From NCBI RefSeq assembly GCF_050624435.1, contig NC_134535.1, positions 72,288,494 through 72,352,493 of the forward strand: a stretch of DNA of 64,000 nucleotides, read 5' to 3'. The translations under genes were made by a program, and so were the position numbers. The notes beneath the pieces were generated by a model. The model saw only the letters and a program-made list of their open reading frames with translations. It searched no databases and was not told the origin of the DNA. This DNA comes from Tenrec ecaudatus. Taxonomy: Eukaryota > Chordata > Mammalia > Afrosoricida > Tenrecidae. This document shows positions 10,626-22,197 of this stretch, one piece after another. Within the stretch, counting starts at the first letter, position 1. The number at the start of each line of letters is the position of its first letter.

Positions 10626-11585
10626 CAACGTTGAGGGTGGAGGAATGCAAAGATGCTCCATCTGAGTTGCTCTGCAGATTTTGAATTGAACTGCTCCTGT
10701 AAACTCACCTTTAAACCAGTAGCAGTTTAGCTCAAAAGTAAAAATTATCACTCTTCAAAATATTTCATTCCTTAAAAAAATGATATGAGGCACAGTGGCT
10801 ATTTTACAGCCTAGACAAGAAGGTTAAGGGGCAGCGAGGTTAAGTCAGTGGGATTTGACTAAATGCCACTGTAGCAACTAAAACAGAGATAAAGAATATT
10901 GACACAATGTGAAGAATGCAGCCAATATCACTAAACGTTATGCCCAGAAGCTGTTGAATTGGAGCAGACTTTGCTAAGTGTACTTTCACCAAAATTAAAA
11001 AATATTGATTAAAAAATAAGTAAACACTTGTAAAGCTTGTACGACAGAGCTTGGCACATGAGTTTCAATAAGTATCTGCTATTACTTGCTAATGTTGTCT
11101 TAACACATTAAATCTTAATCCCTAAATTAAACAAGATATTTAAGCAGAATGGATGCAAGCAGTGCTAGTTTTTCATATTCACTGCATATTCACATTTCAT
11201 GTTATTTTGTATGAGTTAAAATCCTGATTACACAATTACACCTAGTATCCTATTATGAATTACACAATGCAGTGCACACAGTAGTCTTTCATTAAGTGTA
11301 TTATGATAGCAATACCAATGAAAATTCTCCTGATGGGTTAATTGCACATTGGCAAGAACTTCAAATCAGTGGATTACACATAACATCAATCAAAAATATG
11401 ATTATTTAGTAGACAGTATTAGTTAAAAATGCAGACCAATTCTAATAACAAAATCAGATTATGTCTGTACCATTTTTCATTTTTTGATATTTGCTCCTGA
11501 ATTTCTTATCTGCATTTTTTGCCTGTGCTATTTACTTAGCTCAGGTAAAAGATCAGACTGACTGTTCCAATAAAGATTTAGTCTC
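10626..11585. other. Mostly unique DNA with a MIR 3' scrap
   Basis: About 11020-11095 resembles the MIR/L2 3' end ('gagcttggcacatgag', 'caataagtatctgctatta'). The rest shows no feature I can support. Confidence 0.45.
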
Positions 11586-11587
11586 TG

Positions 11588-11645
11588 AAAACCCTATAGA
11601 TAGCTGAGTTGGTATCAATCTGATGGGAGTGGTTTAGGGTTTATT
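11588..11645 (+). mobile_element. AfroSINE 3' fragment
   Basis: The piece 'gaaaaccctatagat' followed by 'gagttggtatcaatctgatg' matches the AfroSINE 3' end with an internal deletion. Confidence 0.5.
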
Positions 11646-11959
11646 TATTTAACAATTGAAGAAAGGTAGGCCCACAGTATAAATGATTTACTTATATGAT
11701 ATCCTATTTTTAAAGAACAGAAATTAATTCCTTAGGAATATCAATATTTAAGTACTTTTTTCTCATTTACATTATTGGAAATATGAGTCAAACCATAAGT
11801 GCTGTTGGGATAAGTGGGTATTTCCTGACCCATTTACTGATTCTAATGGTGACCAGTGATGGCTCAGGTTCAGGCCCACTCTCAGACTCTCATTCTAGCA
11901 GGTGGGTTTTAACTTAAGCACTTCTATTACTTCTCCTTCAAGGTAGACATAGCTGAAGA

Positions 11960-12780
11960 AAGCAAAGATCATTAAAAAGACAAGGGGAAAAGAAAAGACT
12001 AAAAATGAATATCAAATGAGACTCTGAAACTTGCTCTTTCAAAAAGAATCAAGTGAATTGAATAAATGAAGAAGTAAAAGAGCTGAAGGGAAAATTTCAC
12101 AAGGCAGCTCTAGAGGACAAAGTATTAAATGAAATGTGCAGAGGCCTGGTGTTAGAAAACCAAAGGGAAGAACGCTTTCAGCATATTTGAAATGAAAGAA
12201 TTAAAGAAAAGATTCAATCCTCAGGTTGCAGTGTTGTAGAATTCAATGGGCAAGATAGTGAGTGAAACAGGAAGCACCGCCAGAAGATGGAGGAAACGCA
12301 GTCACTGTACCCAAAAGAACTGGTCAATAGTCAACTGTTTCAAAGGTAGCACATGATCAAAGCCCAATGTTACTGAAGGAGAACATCCAAATCGCGCTGA
12401 AGGCATTCATGAGAACAAACGCTCCAGCAATTGACAAAATGCTAACTTAACTATCTCAATAAAGGTATGGAGCACTGGAAACGTTTCCTAGTCTATGCCA
12501 AGACATCTGGAAGACAGTTACCACAGCAACCACTGGAAAAGATCAATATCTGTGCCCTTTCCAAAGAAAGGTGCCCGAGCAGAGTGCAGAAAGGATAGTA
12601 TCACTCATATCACAGGCAAGTAAAATTTGATTAAATATAAATTTTAAAACATGGACAGAGGTTCGAGTCAGATTCCGAAAGTGAAATGAAACAAGAGATC
12701 ATTGCTGACCACTGAAGGATCTCGGCTGAAAGCAGAGAATACCAGAAACATGTTTACTTGTAAAGTATTGACCTCAAACA
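11960..12780 (+). mobile_element. RTE LINE, linker to mid reverse transcriptase
   Basis: Sense RTE sequence runs from the linker upstream of the reverse transcriptase ('gagctgaagggaaaatt', 'gcagaggcctggtgttag') through 'gtcactgtacccaaaagaac' and 'ctatgccaagacatctgg' to 'gagaataccagaaacatg' near 12750. There it breaks off. Many indels and stops are present. It is followed directly by an antisense RTE 3' segment at 12825. Confidence 0.85.
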
Positions 12781-12824
12781 GAAAGAAGTACCGCATGGTC
12801 ATCCTCAAAACGAAATCCAGTTTT

Positions 12825-13035
12825 AATCAATTGTTGCAGCTACTGTGTCCATCTCACTGAGGGATTTTCTTTTTTACTCTGTCCTGCTTTACCAAGCATG
12901 ATATCCTTCTCCAGGGACTGGTCTTTCCTGATAATATGTCCAAAGACTTCAGATGGAGTCTCAGGAACCTCAGTTCTAGAGAGGATTCCAACTGCACTTC
13001 TTCCAAGACCAATTTATTCATTCTTCCTTCTGTTG
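12825..13035 (-). mobile_element. RTE LINE 3' region, antisense
   Basis: The reverse complement of the RTE 3' region is clear: 'tgttgcagctactgtgtcc', 'accaagcatgatatcc', 'tctccagggactggtc' and 'gcacttcttccaagacc'. It adjoins a sense copy on the left and a short sense 3' scrap on the right (13036-13085, 'agaatcactatgactag'). Confidence 0.85.
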
Positions 13036-13184
13036 CCCCTAGAATCACTATGACTAGAAATTGGCTTGATGGTAACTGTCATAAATTGAAGAACTGAATC
13101 ATACCTGAACCCACTTCCCATCAAATATGTGTGTGTGTGTATTTAGCTTGTCCATGATTTTAGTAGTTTGAAAATTATGTAATG

Positions 13185-13440
13185 ATGTTATATGACCATT
13201 ATGCAATGCTCTCTCATGATGTGATCTGTTATGCTAAACCAATAATAGTATTAATGGTTGGTTGCAATATCACAGGCCTGAACCAGTATAAAAGAAGTTT
13301 CTCTGGGTGTGGCTTACAACACATTTTATCTTATCAGAGATAAAAAAGAGAGAGGGAAGTGCCCTAATACAAGAATAATTCATCATGTGACACAGCCCTG
13401 CCAGGCACTCACCCTCATGAGAAGATGACTGAAGATATGA
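13185..13440 (+). repeat. LTR-like block, unclassified
   Basis: The block carries 'ccagtataaaagaagtttc', a TATA-box-like motif, followed by 'tgggtgtggcttac' and 'atcagagataaaaaagag'. The layout resembles a diverged mammalian LTR of MaLR or ERVL type. I cannot place it in a named family, and its ends are uncertain. Confidence 0.35.
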
Positions 13441-14105
13441 ACTCTCATCAAAGTGTGGCCAAAAAATCAGATAGTTCCTAGCTACCAGGAAAAATAGAAT
13501 CTGAAGTCTTAAAGCCTTATGTCTAAATCAGCATCCAACTAATGGAGGAATCAGCTAAGTCCACAGAAATGCAGCAAACAAACCTGTGTGATCCCAGGAT
13601 TGTAAATAATAAGATACAAACCCAGAGAAGGAAATGGTACCGGCACTTAAATTCCAAACATCTGGTTTGCAGAATGATATGGATGAGAGTAGAAGTCCAA
13701 AATACCAACATTCGTTGAGTGTTCAGAGTCTCTACATGTATTGAGTCTCTGGTGACTCCCCACTGTCCATACACTAGGAATGCGAACAACCCCAACATCA
13801 AAGAGCATGGTAAAGTGAATCTGAGCAGTGGTACTTAGACTGGACTGTAACACCCTCTCATTGGATCTCTCTTTGGACCCACTGATAATTTATTCTAACT
13901 GTTTAATATTCTCGGCTTTTTCTTATATAGGCATCTTTCTGAATTTTATGTGAATACTGTGGCTTTTATTATTTTTTGGTCTTGTTTTGTATGTTTTTTC
14001 TGTATAGTGAAGCCAAGATGGGTAGATTTGTGAAGACAGTAACTGGATAAGTAATCACTTGGCAGCACAGCAGGGTGGGGAAGATAGGGAGTCGTCATTA
14101 ATAGG
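13440..14105. other. Unique or unassigned DNA
   Basis: Part of this may continue the LTR-like block to its left, but no family signature, RNA gene or coding signal was recognised. Confidence 0.4.
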
Positions 14106-14109
14106 TACA

Positions 14110-14200
14110 AGCAGACAACAAGGAAGAAAATGTTCCTGAGTTGATTGTGGCGATGATTACACACTCTTCTTAATGTGATTGAACTATTCAATTGCAGGAA
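14110..14200 (+). repeat. Old L1M-type 3' UTR fragment
   Basis: The sequence 'aaaatgttcctgagttgatt' followed by 'gtggcgatgattacacac' matches the well-known ancient L1 3' UTR block around 'ttgattgtggtgatggttgc'. Confidence 0.5.
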
Positions 14201-14669
14201 GTGTGCCTCGCAGCCCACATAAACCAATTTTTTTAAGTTCATGGGAAAAATATATATTATTTTAATTCTATTTTCCACAAAGTTTTTGAATTCCCTGTGT
14301 ACTACATATACAAGAGAAAGTCAAAGATATTACTACAAAACCATAAAAACTTTTATTAAACAAAAAATATCAACAACACCAAAAATAGAGAGGGAGAAAA
14401 TGGCAGTGAGAAGAGGGACATATTGCCACCAAGAAACAAAAGAAGAGTTAGAAGTGTCTTGCACCCTTTGGCCCCTGGTTCCCAGCACTATGAAACTCCT
14501 AGAGCCAGATCTCTAGGGAATACTAGTCCTACAGATGCTGAGACAGGGATCTTTCCCAAGAGGCAACAAAACAAGAACCTCTTTGACACTCTGAATTTGG
14601 ACTTCTCACCTCCCATCCTGGGAGGGAATACATTTTCTTGTTAAATCGTCCATGCCTGGGGTTTGTGCT
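14200..14669. other. Unique DNA, no feature recognised
   Basis: Only short open frames occur here, at chance level. No repeat family was recognised. Confidence 0.45.
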
Positions 14670-15110
14670 GTTGCAGCAGTAGATTAACCAAGACTGCACA
14701 TAGCAACAACCACGTACGCAGATAAGAGATTGATCACGTGAAAGGAAGACTGAAGAACAGTTGACACATTTGACATAGGGTGTTGGTGAAGAATAGTGAA
14801 TATACCATGGACAAGAAAATCTACCACAGCCAAAACAGTCGTCGGGAACTATGATGTGCAGACTCCATCTCCCGTACTTTCTACATGGTACCAGAAAGGA
14901 TCGATCCCTGGAGAAGGATGTCATGCTAGCGAAAGGAGAAGGCCAACATGCAGGAAAACAAAAGAGAGGGTGACACTGTGACTGCAAAAGCGGCGGACCA
15001 GGGGCTCAAACACAGCAGTGATTGTGAGGATGGCAGATAACCAGATAGTCTCTTATTTTGTAATAAAGGTATTAGTCTACATTGACTGAGCAGTATCTAA
15101 CAACATGGGA
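14670..15110 (+). mobile_element. RTE LINE 3' region, diverged
   Basis: Landmarks are 'gggtgttggtgaagaatag', 'tgaatataccatggac', 'tccctggagaaggatgtc', 'gattgtgaggatggcag' and a terminal 'gcagtatctaacaaca'. The order is that of the RTE 3' end. Small insertions and deletions are frequent. Confidence 0.8.
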
Positions 15111-15544
15111 CCAAAGGAAGGCTTTCTGAGACCACTATGTGTTTTCTCACTTATCTAAAGTTCAAACTATAATAGATCATGAAATGCGCAGGTATACCCA
15201 TGTGACCACTGTGCATGTAGCCATTGGTAGTTCAAGAATCCGATTCCCCACCTTCCATTCAGTGGTCGAACCAGATTCAGTTCTCGTCCATGTACCTCAT
15301 GTCCAGCCACCATCTGACTCTCAGCTGAGCCTTGCTTTTGCTGTAGTACTGATAGGCTTTAGTGGACTTCCATACTAAAACAGTCTGAGAAGTAGGGTCT
15401 GAAATTTTACTTTAAAAAGCAAAATAAAGTATTTTATTGGGAGTTTGTACAAATATCATATCACTCTATAGTTCAATCACATCAGGAAATATTGTACAAT
15501 TGCTACCAAAATCAGTCTCAATATCAATTAATGAAAACCCAGGG
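15110..15544. other. Unique DNA, no feature recognised
   Basis: Nothing in this stretch could be assigned to a repeat family or a gene. Confidence 0.45.
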
Positions 15545-15615
15545 TCACAATGTTCTGCTTCACTTTACAAAGAACCATTATGAGTCAACCCAATGGCATC
15601 TTACAACACGTTTGT
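15545..15615 (+). mobile_element. RTE 3' end fragment
   Basis: The piece 'gttctgcttcactttac', 'attatgagtcaacccaatgg' and 'catcttacaacac' matches the last 65 bp of RTE, an end it shares with AfroSINE. Confidence 0.6.
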
Positions 15616-16112
15616 TTTTTACAGCGACAGTATGGAAAATATTATGATTCCCTCTGACAAATAAAAAATTTAGGAAACTTAGATTCACACCCAGAAATAT
15701 CAGAACCAGGGCTCCAGCCAAGTCTATGTTTCACCCAGTTCCCTCCCTTACCCCAGAATACCTCCTCCAAGCATGCACGTATCCAGAAAACAGTATGCAC
15801 TTAAGTATTTGTGACATGACTTTTATTCTCATTCGACTCATCGTTAGGCGCCTCGCTGTCTGCTTCACCATCCTCATTCATCCAGGGACGTCTACTTTGT
15901 TGCCATCCTCTAGAACAAGCTACAAGGTGTGTCAGCATCTGACTTACATGAGAGCAGTAATGCTCAGAAAGTACCCAGACCTTGGGTCCATTGCAGCTTT
16001 CCTTCACACCCGAGGCGTGCCCCTACTCTCTTCCTGGGATGCTACTCCCTTACCATAAAACCCATGTTTAATCTGCGATGAGATTATTTTACTTGTCAAA
16101 TTATGGTGTGTT
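15616..16112. other. Unique DNA, no feature recognised
   Basis: Short open frames on both strands are at chance level. No repeat family was recognised. Confidence 0.45.
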
Positions 16113-16130
16113 GAAAATGAGATATAATCA
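16113..16130. repeat. Left TSD of the compound L1
   Basis: The 18 bp gaaaatgagatataatca recurs at 16583-16600 with two transitions. Confidence 0.8.
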
Positions 16131-16582
16131 GAAAAGGGGAACCGATTACAGGGATCTACATATAACCTCTCCCTGGGGGACAGACAACAGAAAAGTGGGT
16201 GAAGGGAGATGTCTGACAGTGTTAGATATAACAAAATAATAATTTATAAATTATCAAGGGTTCATGAGAGAAGGGGCACTGGGGAGAGAGTGGGGAAAAT
16301 GAGGAGCTGATGCCAGGGGCTTAAGTAGAGAGCAAATGTTTTGAGAATGATGAGGGCAAAGAATGTACAAATGTGCTTTACACAATTGATGTATGTATGG
16401 ATTGTGATAAGAGTTGTATGATACCCCAATAAAATGATTAAAAACTATTAAAAAAAAGAAAATGGTGATAGCAGCATATGTACAGATGGGCTTGACACAG
16501 TGGATGAATATATGGATTGTGATAAGAACCCCCAATAAAATTATTTAATAAATAAAGAATTTTAAAAGCTTATTTTAAAAAA
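16131..16582 (+). mobile_element. Compound L1 tail: two L1 3' ends in one insertion
   Basis: A first L1 tail (16131-16440) ends in 'ccccaataaaatgatt' plus an A-rich stretch. A second partial L1 tail (about 16455-16560) then ends in 'cccccaataaaattattt' plus another A-rich stretch. Only one pair of target duplications is visible, outside both tails (16113-16130 and 16583-16600). The simplest reading is a single retrotransposition of a readthrough transcript that used a second L1 polyadenylation signal downstream. Confidence 0.75.
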
Positions 16583-16600
16583 GAAAACGAGGTATAATCA
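16583..16600. repeat. Right TSD of the compound L1
   Basis: The 18 bp gaaaacgaggtataatca repeats 16113-16130 with two transitions and follows the second A-rich tail. Confidence 0.8.
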
Positions 16601-17224
16601 AAAGGTTTTTTTTAAAAAAGCTTTCAATATAAAATAGAAAAAGTAGTTTCTGCAAATAAGATAGTATTAGTTGTTATCTTAAACTTCAGGAAACAATGCT
16701 GGGTGGATAGTTCAAATTCATAACTGGTTTATATTTCAGCCATAAAAATCGATCTGAGAGTCTCATAAGTCTTTGTGACACCATTAAAAGGTTTTTTTTC
16801 TAAACCATGCATGGAGTTATGGATGGACTTCTGAGGAACTTTGATGGAGGCTGGCATTAACGTCTTACACATGTGGTTATCATCTGGATATTCATCTGTT
16901 CCTTTATTTACAGAAAACAAACACCAGGCCACTTTGGGCAAGCAGCTGCCAGGCAAGCCTCCAAGAAATGACCTGCTTTACTTGACCCAATGTTTTTAAA
17001 ATATTTGATATAGGCTTGCAAATAAAAATTAGACAAAAGAAGGAATACCGGTAGTTTGTAACACCATACTAGCAGAGTGTGATTATTAGTTGGAAAATAA
17101 CTAAATTCTACTTCTGACACAACAACAATCATTTCCAATTCTTTCTACAAGCCATGCTTCAAGAACTTATATATATAAATATATATACAAGAATATATGT
17201 TATTATAAATAAATATATATTGCA
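16601..17224. other. Unique DNA, no feature recognised
   Basis: The stretch includes an AT-rich run with 'atatatataaatatatatac' near 17169. No repeat family or gene was recognised. Confidence 0.45.
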
Positions 17225-17550
17225 AGGTTGTTCCGTGTCACTGAATCAGTTCCAACTCTTAGCAACTCTATGTACAACAGAACAAAACACTACCCTGTCC
17301 CACACCATGCTCACGATTCGTCTTATATTTGAGCCTATTGCTGCAGTCGCTATGTCAATCCTTCTCGTGGACGGTCTTTTCCTTTACGCCTCTACTTTGC
17401 CAAGCATGATGGCCTTCTCTAGGGATTGGTCTCTCCTGATAACATGTCCAAAGTTTGTGAGATGAAGTCTTGGCATCCTTGCTTGTAAGGAACATTCTGC
17501 CTATACTTCTTCTAAGACAGATTTGGTGGCTCCAGTACCATAATTTGAAT
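17225..17550 (-). mobile_element. RTE LINE 3' end, antisense
   Basis: The reverse-complement RTE 3' end is clear: 'actgaatcagttccaactc', 'gttctgcctatacttc', 'tgccaagcatgatggcc' and 'tctctagggattggtctc'. It is truncated about 325 bp from the 3' end. Confidence 0.85.
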
Positions 17551-17577
17551 GCCTTGATAAATATATTGGTTAAGTAC

Positions 17578-17745
17578 TATCGATTCAACTGATAGTGACC
17601 TATGTGTATGCAGTAGAGCTGGGCTACATTGGGAATAAGTCAGAAGTAGACTGCTAGGCTGGTCTCGTGGGTGTCACTTGTGGGTTAGATCAGCCAACCT
17701 TTGGCTGGTAGTTAAGCGGTTAATCATTGACGTCACCCAGGGAGC
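17578..17745 (-). mobile_element. AfroSINE, antisense
   Basis: The reverse-complement copy reads 'gattcaactgatagtgacc', 'gtagagctgggctac', 'cagccaacctttggctgg' and 'tagttaagcggttaatc'. The last blocks are the tRNA-like head. The copy is moderately diverged. Confidence 0.75.
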
Positions 17746-17859
17746 ATGGGTTGTTGACTTAAATCTATCTAGCAGCTCTGAAAGTGGAGAAAAAATTACC
17801 TGCCCATATGCTCCTTTAAAGTCAGTGTCTACAACTTGATCATGTTAGAAAGCCAAGCC

Positions 17860-18440
17860 AGAGGACATGCCTGGCATTTCTCATGCAGAACGAACTGAAC
17901 AAGTATCAAAATCAACCAAAGAAGAAAAAATACACAGAGTCACTATACCAAACGTAATTGGCTAAGGCTCAACCAATTCTAAAGGGAGCATATGATCAAG
18001 ACCAATCGTATGTGAGAGAGAAATAGAAGCCCCACTGAAGCCAGTGGTGAAAGATCAGGTTCAAAAAAGGAAACTACCCATTGAACTACTCCCATCAATG
18101 AACACATTTCTGAAACGCTTTCTCAAAAATGCCAAGAGAATTTGAGAATATTCTGGCAAATCTAATGGAGGAAATCTATACCCACGCCCATTCCAAAGAG
18201 AGGTGATCTAATTGGATGTGGAAATTATCAAGCAATATCATTAATAGTATGTGCAAGCAAAATTTAGGTGAAGATAACTCAAAAACAACAATTGCTACAA
18301 ATTGAGCAAAAACTACCAGAAATTCATGCTGAATTCAGAAGAGGATTTCCTACAAGGATATCACTGCTAATGTCAAATTGAGATTGGCTGAGAGTAAAGA
18401 TATTTACTCTCAGAAAGATATTTACCATATTTTGCACAAA
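17860..18440 (+). mobile_element. RTE LINE, linker to mid reverse transcriptase
   Basis: The sense RTE segment includes 'cagagtcactataccaaac', 'gagcatatgatcaagacc', 'ccaaagagaggtgatc', 'gaaattatcaagcaatatc' and 'ctgaattcagaagagg'. It ends near 'cagaaagatatttac' at about 18425, then meets an antisense RTE 3' end. The arrangement parallels the one at 11960-13035. Confidence 0.85.
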
Positions 18441-18479
18441 GAATTCACGGGTTACATGTTTTTTGCAGACATCTATCTT

Positions 18480-20880
18480 TTCGTTGAGTGTCATCAAGTT
18501 GGTTCCAACTCATGGCCCCTCTATGTTCAACAGAAGACAATCCTGCCCAGTTCTGCACCAGCCTCAAACTGGATCTCACGTTTGAGTTAGGTGCAGCCAT
18601 TGTGTCAGTTCCTCTGGTCTAGGGCCTTCCTCTTTCTCCTTGGCCCATCGCTTGACCCACCAAGTAAGCATGATGCACTTTTCTAGGGCCCAGTCTCTTC
18701 TGATAATATGTCCAAAGTATGTGAGACAAAGTTTCGCCACTCTCATTTCTCAGGCGCTTTCTGGCTGGATGTCAATATGAAGCTGCTTGTTCTTCTGGCA
18801 GTCTGTGACAGTTCCAACGTTCCTCAGCAGCACCACACTACAAATGGATCGACCATCACCTGGTCTTCCTCTTTCATTGTACAGCTCTCACATGCTGAGA
18901 GGAGATCAAAGTGTCATGACTTACTAGGTTCCCTGTCATCCTCACGGTGACATCTCAGCCCTTCAGCACTTACATTAGGCTGTGTGCAGCAGATTCTCCC
19001 AATGATATTTGATGTCAGGCCTGCTGCTTCCTGAAGTGTGAACTGCGTATCCACGTGTGAAGTGTGTATCATGACGTGTCTACTGGTCCAAATGTGAGCA
19101 CTTATTTTCTTTACATGGAATTGTAGTCCATACTGAAAGCTTCAGTCCTAAATCCTCATCAGAATATACTTCAAGTCCTTTTAGCAAGCAAGGTTATATC
19201 ATCTGCATAATGCAGGTTGTTAATAAGCTTGTCTCCATATCTGATGTTATATTCTTGGATAAGTACTCAGTATATAGATTGAAAAATTATGGTGCAGGCA
19301 CTTATACAATGCTGGCACACATCTTTATTCACTTTAAACCAGGCAGTATCCCTTGTTCTATTCAAGCTGCTCTCTCTTTGTCTAGGTACAGTTTTCAAAT
19401 GAGCACAGCAACGTGTTCTGGAATTCCGACTCTTTTCAGTGTTACCCATCATCTGTTATAATCTACACACTGAAGTGCCTTTCCATAATCGATGAAACAC
19501 TAGTAAACATATTTCCGGTATTCTCTGCTTCCAGCCAAGATCCATCTGACACCAGCAACAATATCCTTCAATTCTGGAAATTCTCCGTAGATGGACTGCT
19601 GCAAGCTTTTTTAAAATCCCAAAGTCATACGATATTAATTATATTGTTCAATACTCTCTGCATTGGATAACTTTTCCTTAGAATAGGCAAAGACACGGAT
19701 ATCAATCAGAGAGTTGGCCAGGTAGCTCTCTCTCCTGAATTTCTTGGTTTAGACTAGTGACCATTCTAGTATTGTATCAGCTTGTTGACACATGCCAATT
19801 GGCATTCTGTCCATTCCTGGTGCTTTGCTTTTCATTAATGACTTCAGTGTAGCTTCTACTTTTCCTTCACAATCATTGGTTCCTAATCATAAGCTGCCTC
19901 TTAAAATGGCTTAACATTGAGCAGTTTGACTGTGCATTCCTTCCATCTTCTTTTGATTCTTATTGTTTCATTCAATATTTTCCCCAGAGAATGCTTCAAG
20001 ATTTTGATTCAAGATTTCAATTTTTAAATTTCCTTCAGCTTGAAATATGCTGAGCGCTCTTCCTAATGCCAGCTCTCTCATACTCCATGTAATGCTGTAC
20101 TTCCTCCTCTAGAGCTGTCTTGTAGGATTTTCTCCAGCTCGTTTACTTCATTTCTTCAATTTGCTCTCGCTACTCTACATGCATTTTGGTCTTTTCTTTC
20201 TTTCTTGTTTTTCACTGGCCTTGACCTTTCTTCAGGTGTGGTGTTCTTGGTGCCGCCCCACAGCTCCTCGGGTGTTTGGCTATTAGTTCTGAATGCATCA
20301 AACCTGGTCTGCACATGTCCTTTACATTCAGATCAGACATGCTCCAGATCATATTTTGTTCTTTTGGACACAATAATTTTCTCCACACATATACAAGAGT
20401 CCTTGATGGTCTGTTCCACTGTCAGTCCCTGGCCTTGTTTGGGCTGAAGATAGTGTGCTTCTCCATCATCTCTTCCCAAAGATGTAGTCAATTTCATTCT
20501 TGGGTTGTTCATAGGGAGAGGTCGACATATAGTTGAAATTTATATTGTTTTAAAAAGAGATATTTACAATGAATATGGTACTGGTCTTGCAAAATTTCAC
20601 CATGTGATCTCCAGCTGTGTTTCTGTCACCAACTTACATTTTCCAACTACTGATCTTTTCTCTTTGTTTCCAATTTTCACATTCCAATCACCAGTAATTA
20701 TCCATGTATTTTAATTGCATATCTAGTCAATTTCAGACTGTAGAAGTTGGTAGAAACTTTAAATTTTTCACTGACTTTAATGGTTAGTATGTAAATTTGA
20801 TTAATCCTGGTATTAACTGGACTTTCATTTGTTCCACATGACTAATTACATCTTAATTTGGGCATAGAATACAAGCAAAT
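18480..20880 (-). mobile_element. Near full-length RTE LINE, antisense
   Basis: The element runs from a complete 3' end on the left ('atcaagttggttccaactc') to endonuclease sequence on the right. In between are matches to the 3' region, the reverse transcriptase and the linker, in the expected order. At about 2.4 kb it is the longest RTE in the window, against roughly 3.2 kb expected for a complete element. Stops and frameshifts are common. Confidence 0.88.
19150..20720 (-). pseudogene. RTE endonuclease-reverse transcriptase ORF, decayed
   Basis: On the minus strand, codons at 19198-19209 read YADD, the intact catalytic motif of the reverse transcriptase, in the context HYADDIT. Near 20665-20700 the minus strand reads ITGDWNVKIGNKEK, matching the GDWNAKVG catalytic-site region of the APE-type endonuclease. 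Multiple frameshifts and stops between them mean no protein is made. The order endonuclease, linker, reverse transcriptase is normal for RTE. Confidence 0.85.
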
Positions 20881-20894
20881 AACTACATATTTCT

Positions 20895-21082
20895 CACTAC
20901 CATTGAGTCAATGCAAACTCACAGTGGCCCCACATAGGCCAGGGTGTAAATGCCTCTGTAAGTTTCTAAGATTGTAAATGTTTAAAGAAGTTCAAATCCT
21001 CATTTTTCTCCCGAGGGGTGGCGGCTGGTGGTTTTGACCTTGCAGATTGCAGTCCAATGCACTAACCCACCAGGTCTCCTCA
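20895..21082 (-). mobile_element. AfroSINE, antisense
   Basis: The reverse-complement copy reads 'taccattgagtcaatgc', 'gtaagtttctaagattg', 'ggcggctggtggttttgacc' and 'actaacccaccaggtctcc'. It lies directly beyond the 5' side of the RTE at 18480-20880. Confidence 0.85.
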
Positions 21083-21840
21083 TGTACTATTACCATACTC
21101 CAAAGTGAGCAAGAAGCCAACACCTTACACAATGTTTAAGCACAACCTTGAACCTAAGAATTTCACTGTCACACACCCCGCTTTTTTTCATAAATGACCC
21201 CTCACCACATCCCCACCCTCTGTTCAGCACTGATGATCCGAGTCTCATCAGTGGAGCCTTTTCCAGAGGATCGAGACTGAGCGGCCGTGCTTCAGAAAGA
21301 AGCTACACGATGGAGAGAGCGCCTTCCTGACCCTCTCGCTCTCGTTCTATGCTGCTCCAACTGAGGAGAGATTTGCATATATGGAGCTTGGGTTTTCCTG
21401 CTATTCAGAGAGATTGCAATTTTAACATAAGATATGAAATAAATAATGGGACTTTCCATTTTCCACAGTTAGAGGCCACTATGGTTTGGGAAACGTCACT
21501 TTGTTCCACAGGGACACTATGGGTTTGCATCAATTTGACTGCAATGGATTTTTCATAAGGCCTCAAACCTCTGGAACACAGTTACATACATCTGTGAGGA
21601 AAATCCCTTGGACACCAAAATAACTCCCAACTCTCAGAACAAAAGGGGGCAGTTTTAAAACTTTGCAGTTGGAATCCCTATACTAAAGGGGATCACCTCC
21701 CAGATTTCATTCACACAGCATTTACTTAGTAGATACTTACTATCCTGAGCCTCTGTGGTAGACTACAGTTATACACAAACAAGTTGTATATAAACAGTAA
21801 GATACCATTGTGTTGGAGTGAGAACCCCCCCAAAAAAAAA
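21083..21840. other. Unique DNA, no feature recognised
   Basis: No repeat family or gene was recognised. A C run followed by an A run near 21828-21842 is noted. Confidence 0.45.
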
Positions 21841-21842
21841 AA

Positions 21843-22050
21843 CATTGACTTTGGAAACAAATTCCAAATCCCCATTGTTTCAGTCACTAACTTTGCTGCC
21901 TGGAGCAACCGGGACTCTCTTGATCATCCGTTTCCTTGGCAATGCCCTGCACTCATTCATGACATTCAATCCCACAGGCTTTTGTGGACATTTGAGATGA
22001 TTGTTTAGGTAAAACACCCAGCCAGGCTTGCATGTAGCATAACATCGCGA
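21843..22050 (+). repeat. MIR relic, diverged
   Basis: The order 'gactttggaaacaaattcc', 'cactaactttgctgcc' and 'catccgtttccttgg' resembles sense MIR (lesion-rich). The call is tentative. Confidence 0.4.
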
Positions 22051-22197
22051 TAGATGTTTGTTTCTCCCTTCCTCTCTTAAACAATGATCCCTCTTTTTGA
22101 TGTTATTAATTACCACAGATTATCTAAATCTTGCTCTACTCCCAAACTTCAGTTTTCTATAAAAACAAGTCAAGTCCACTGCTTTCTACTCTACTCC

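Noticed and set aside
14529..14987. 152-codon open frame on the minus strand
   Set aside because: Most of it is antisense to a decayed RTE 3' region, so a real gene is unlikely.
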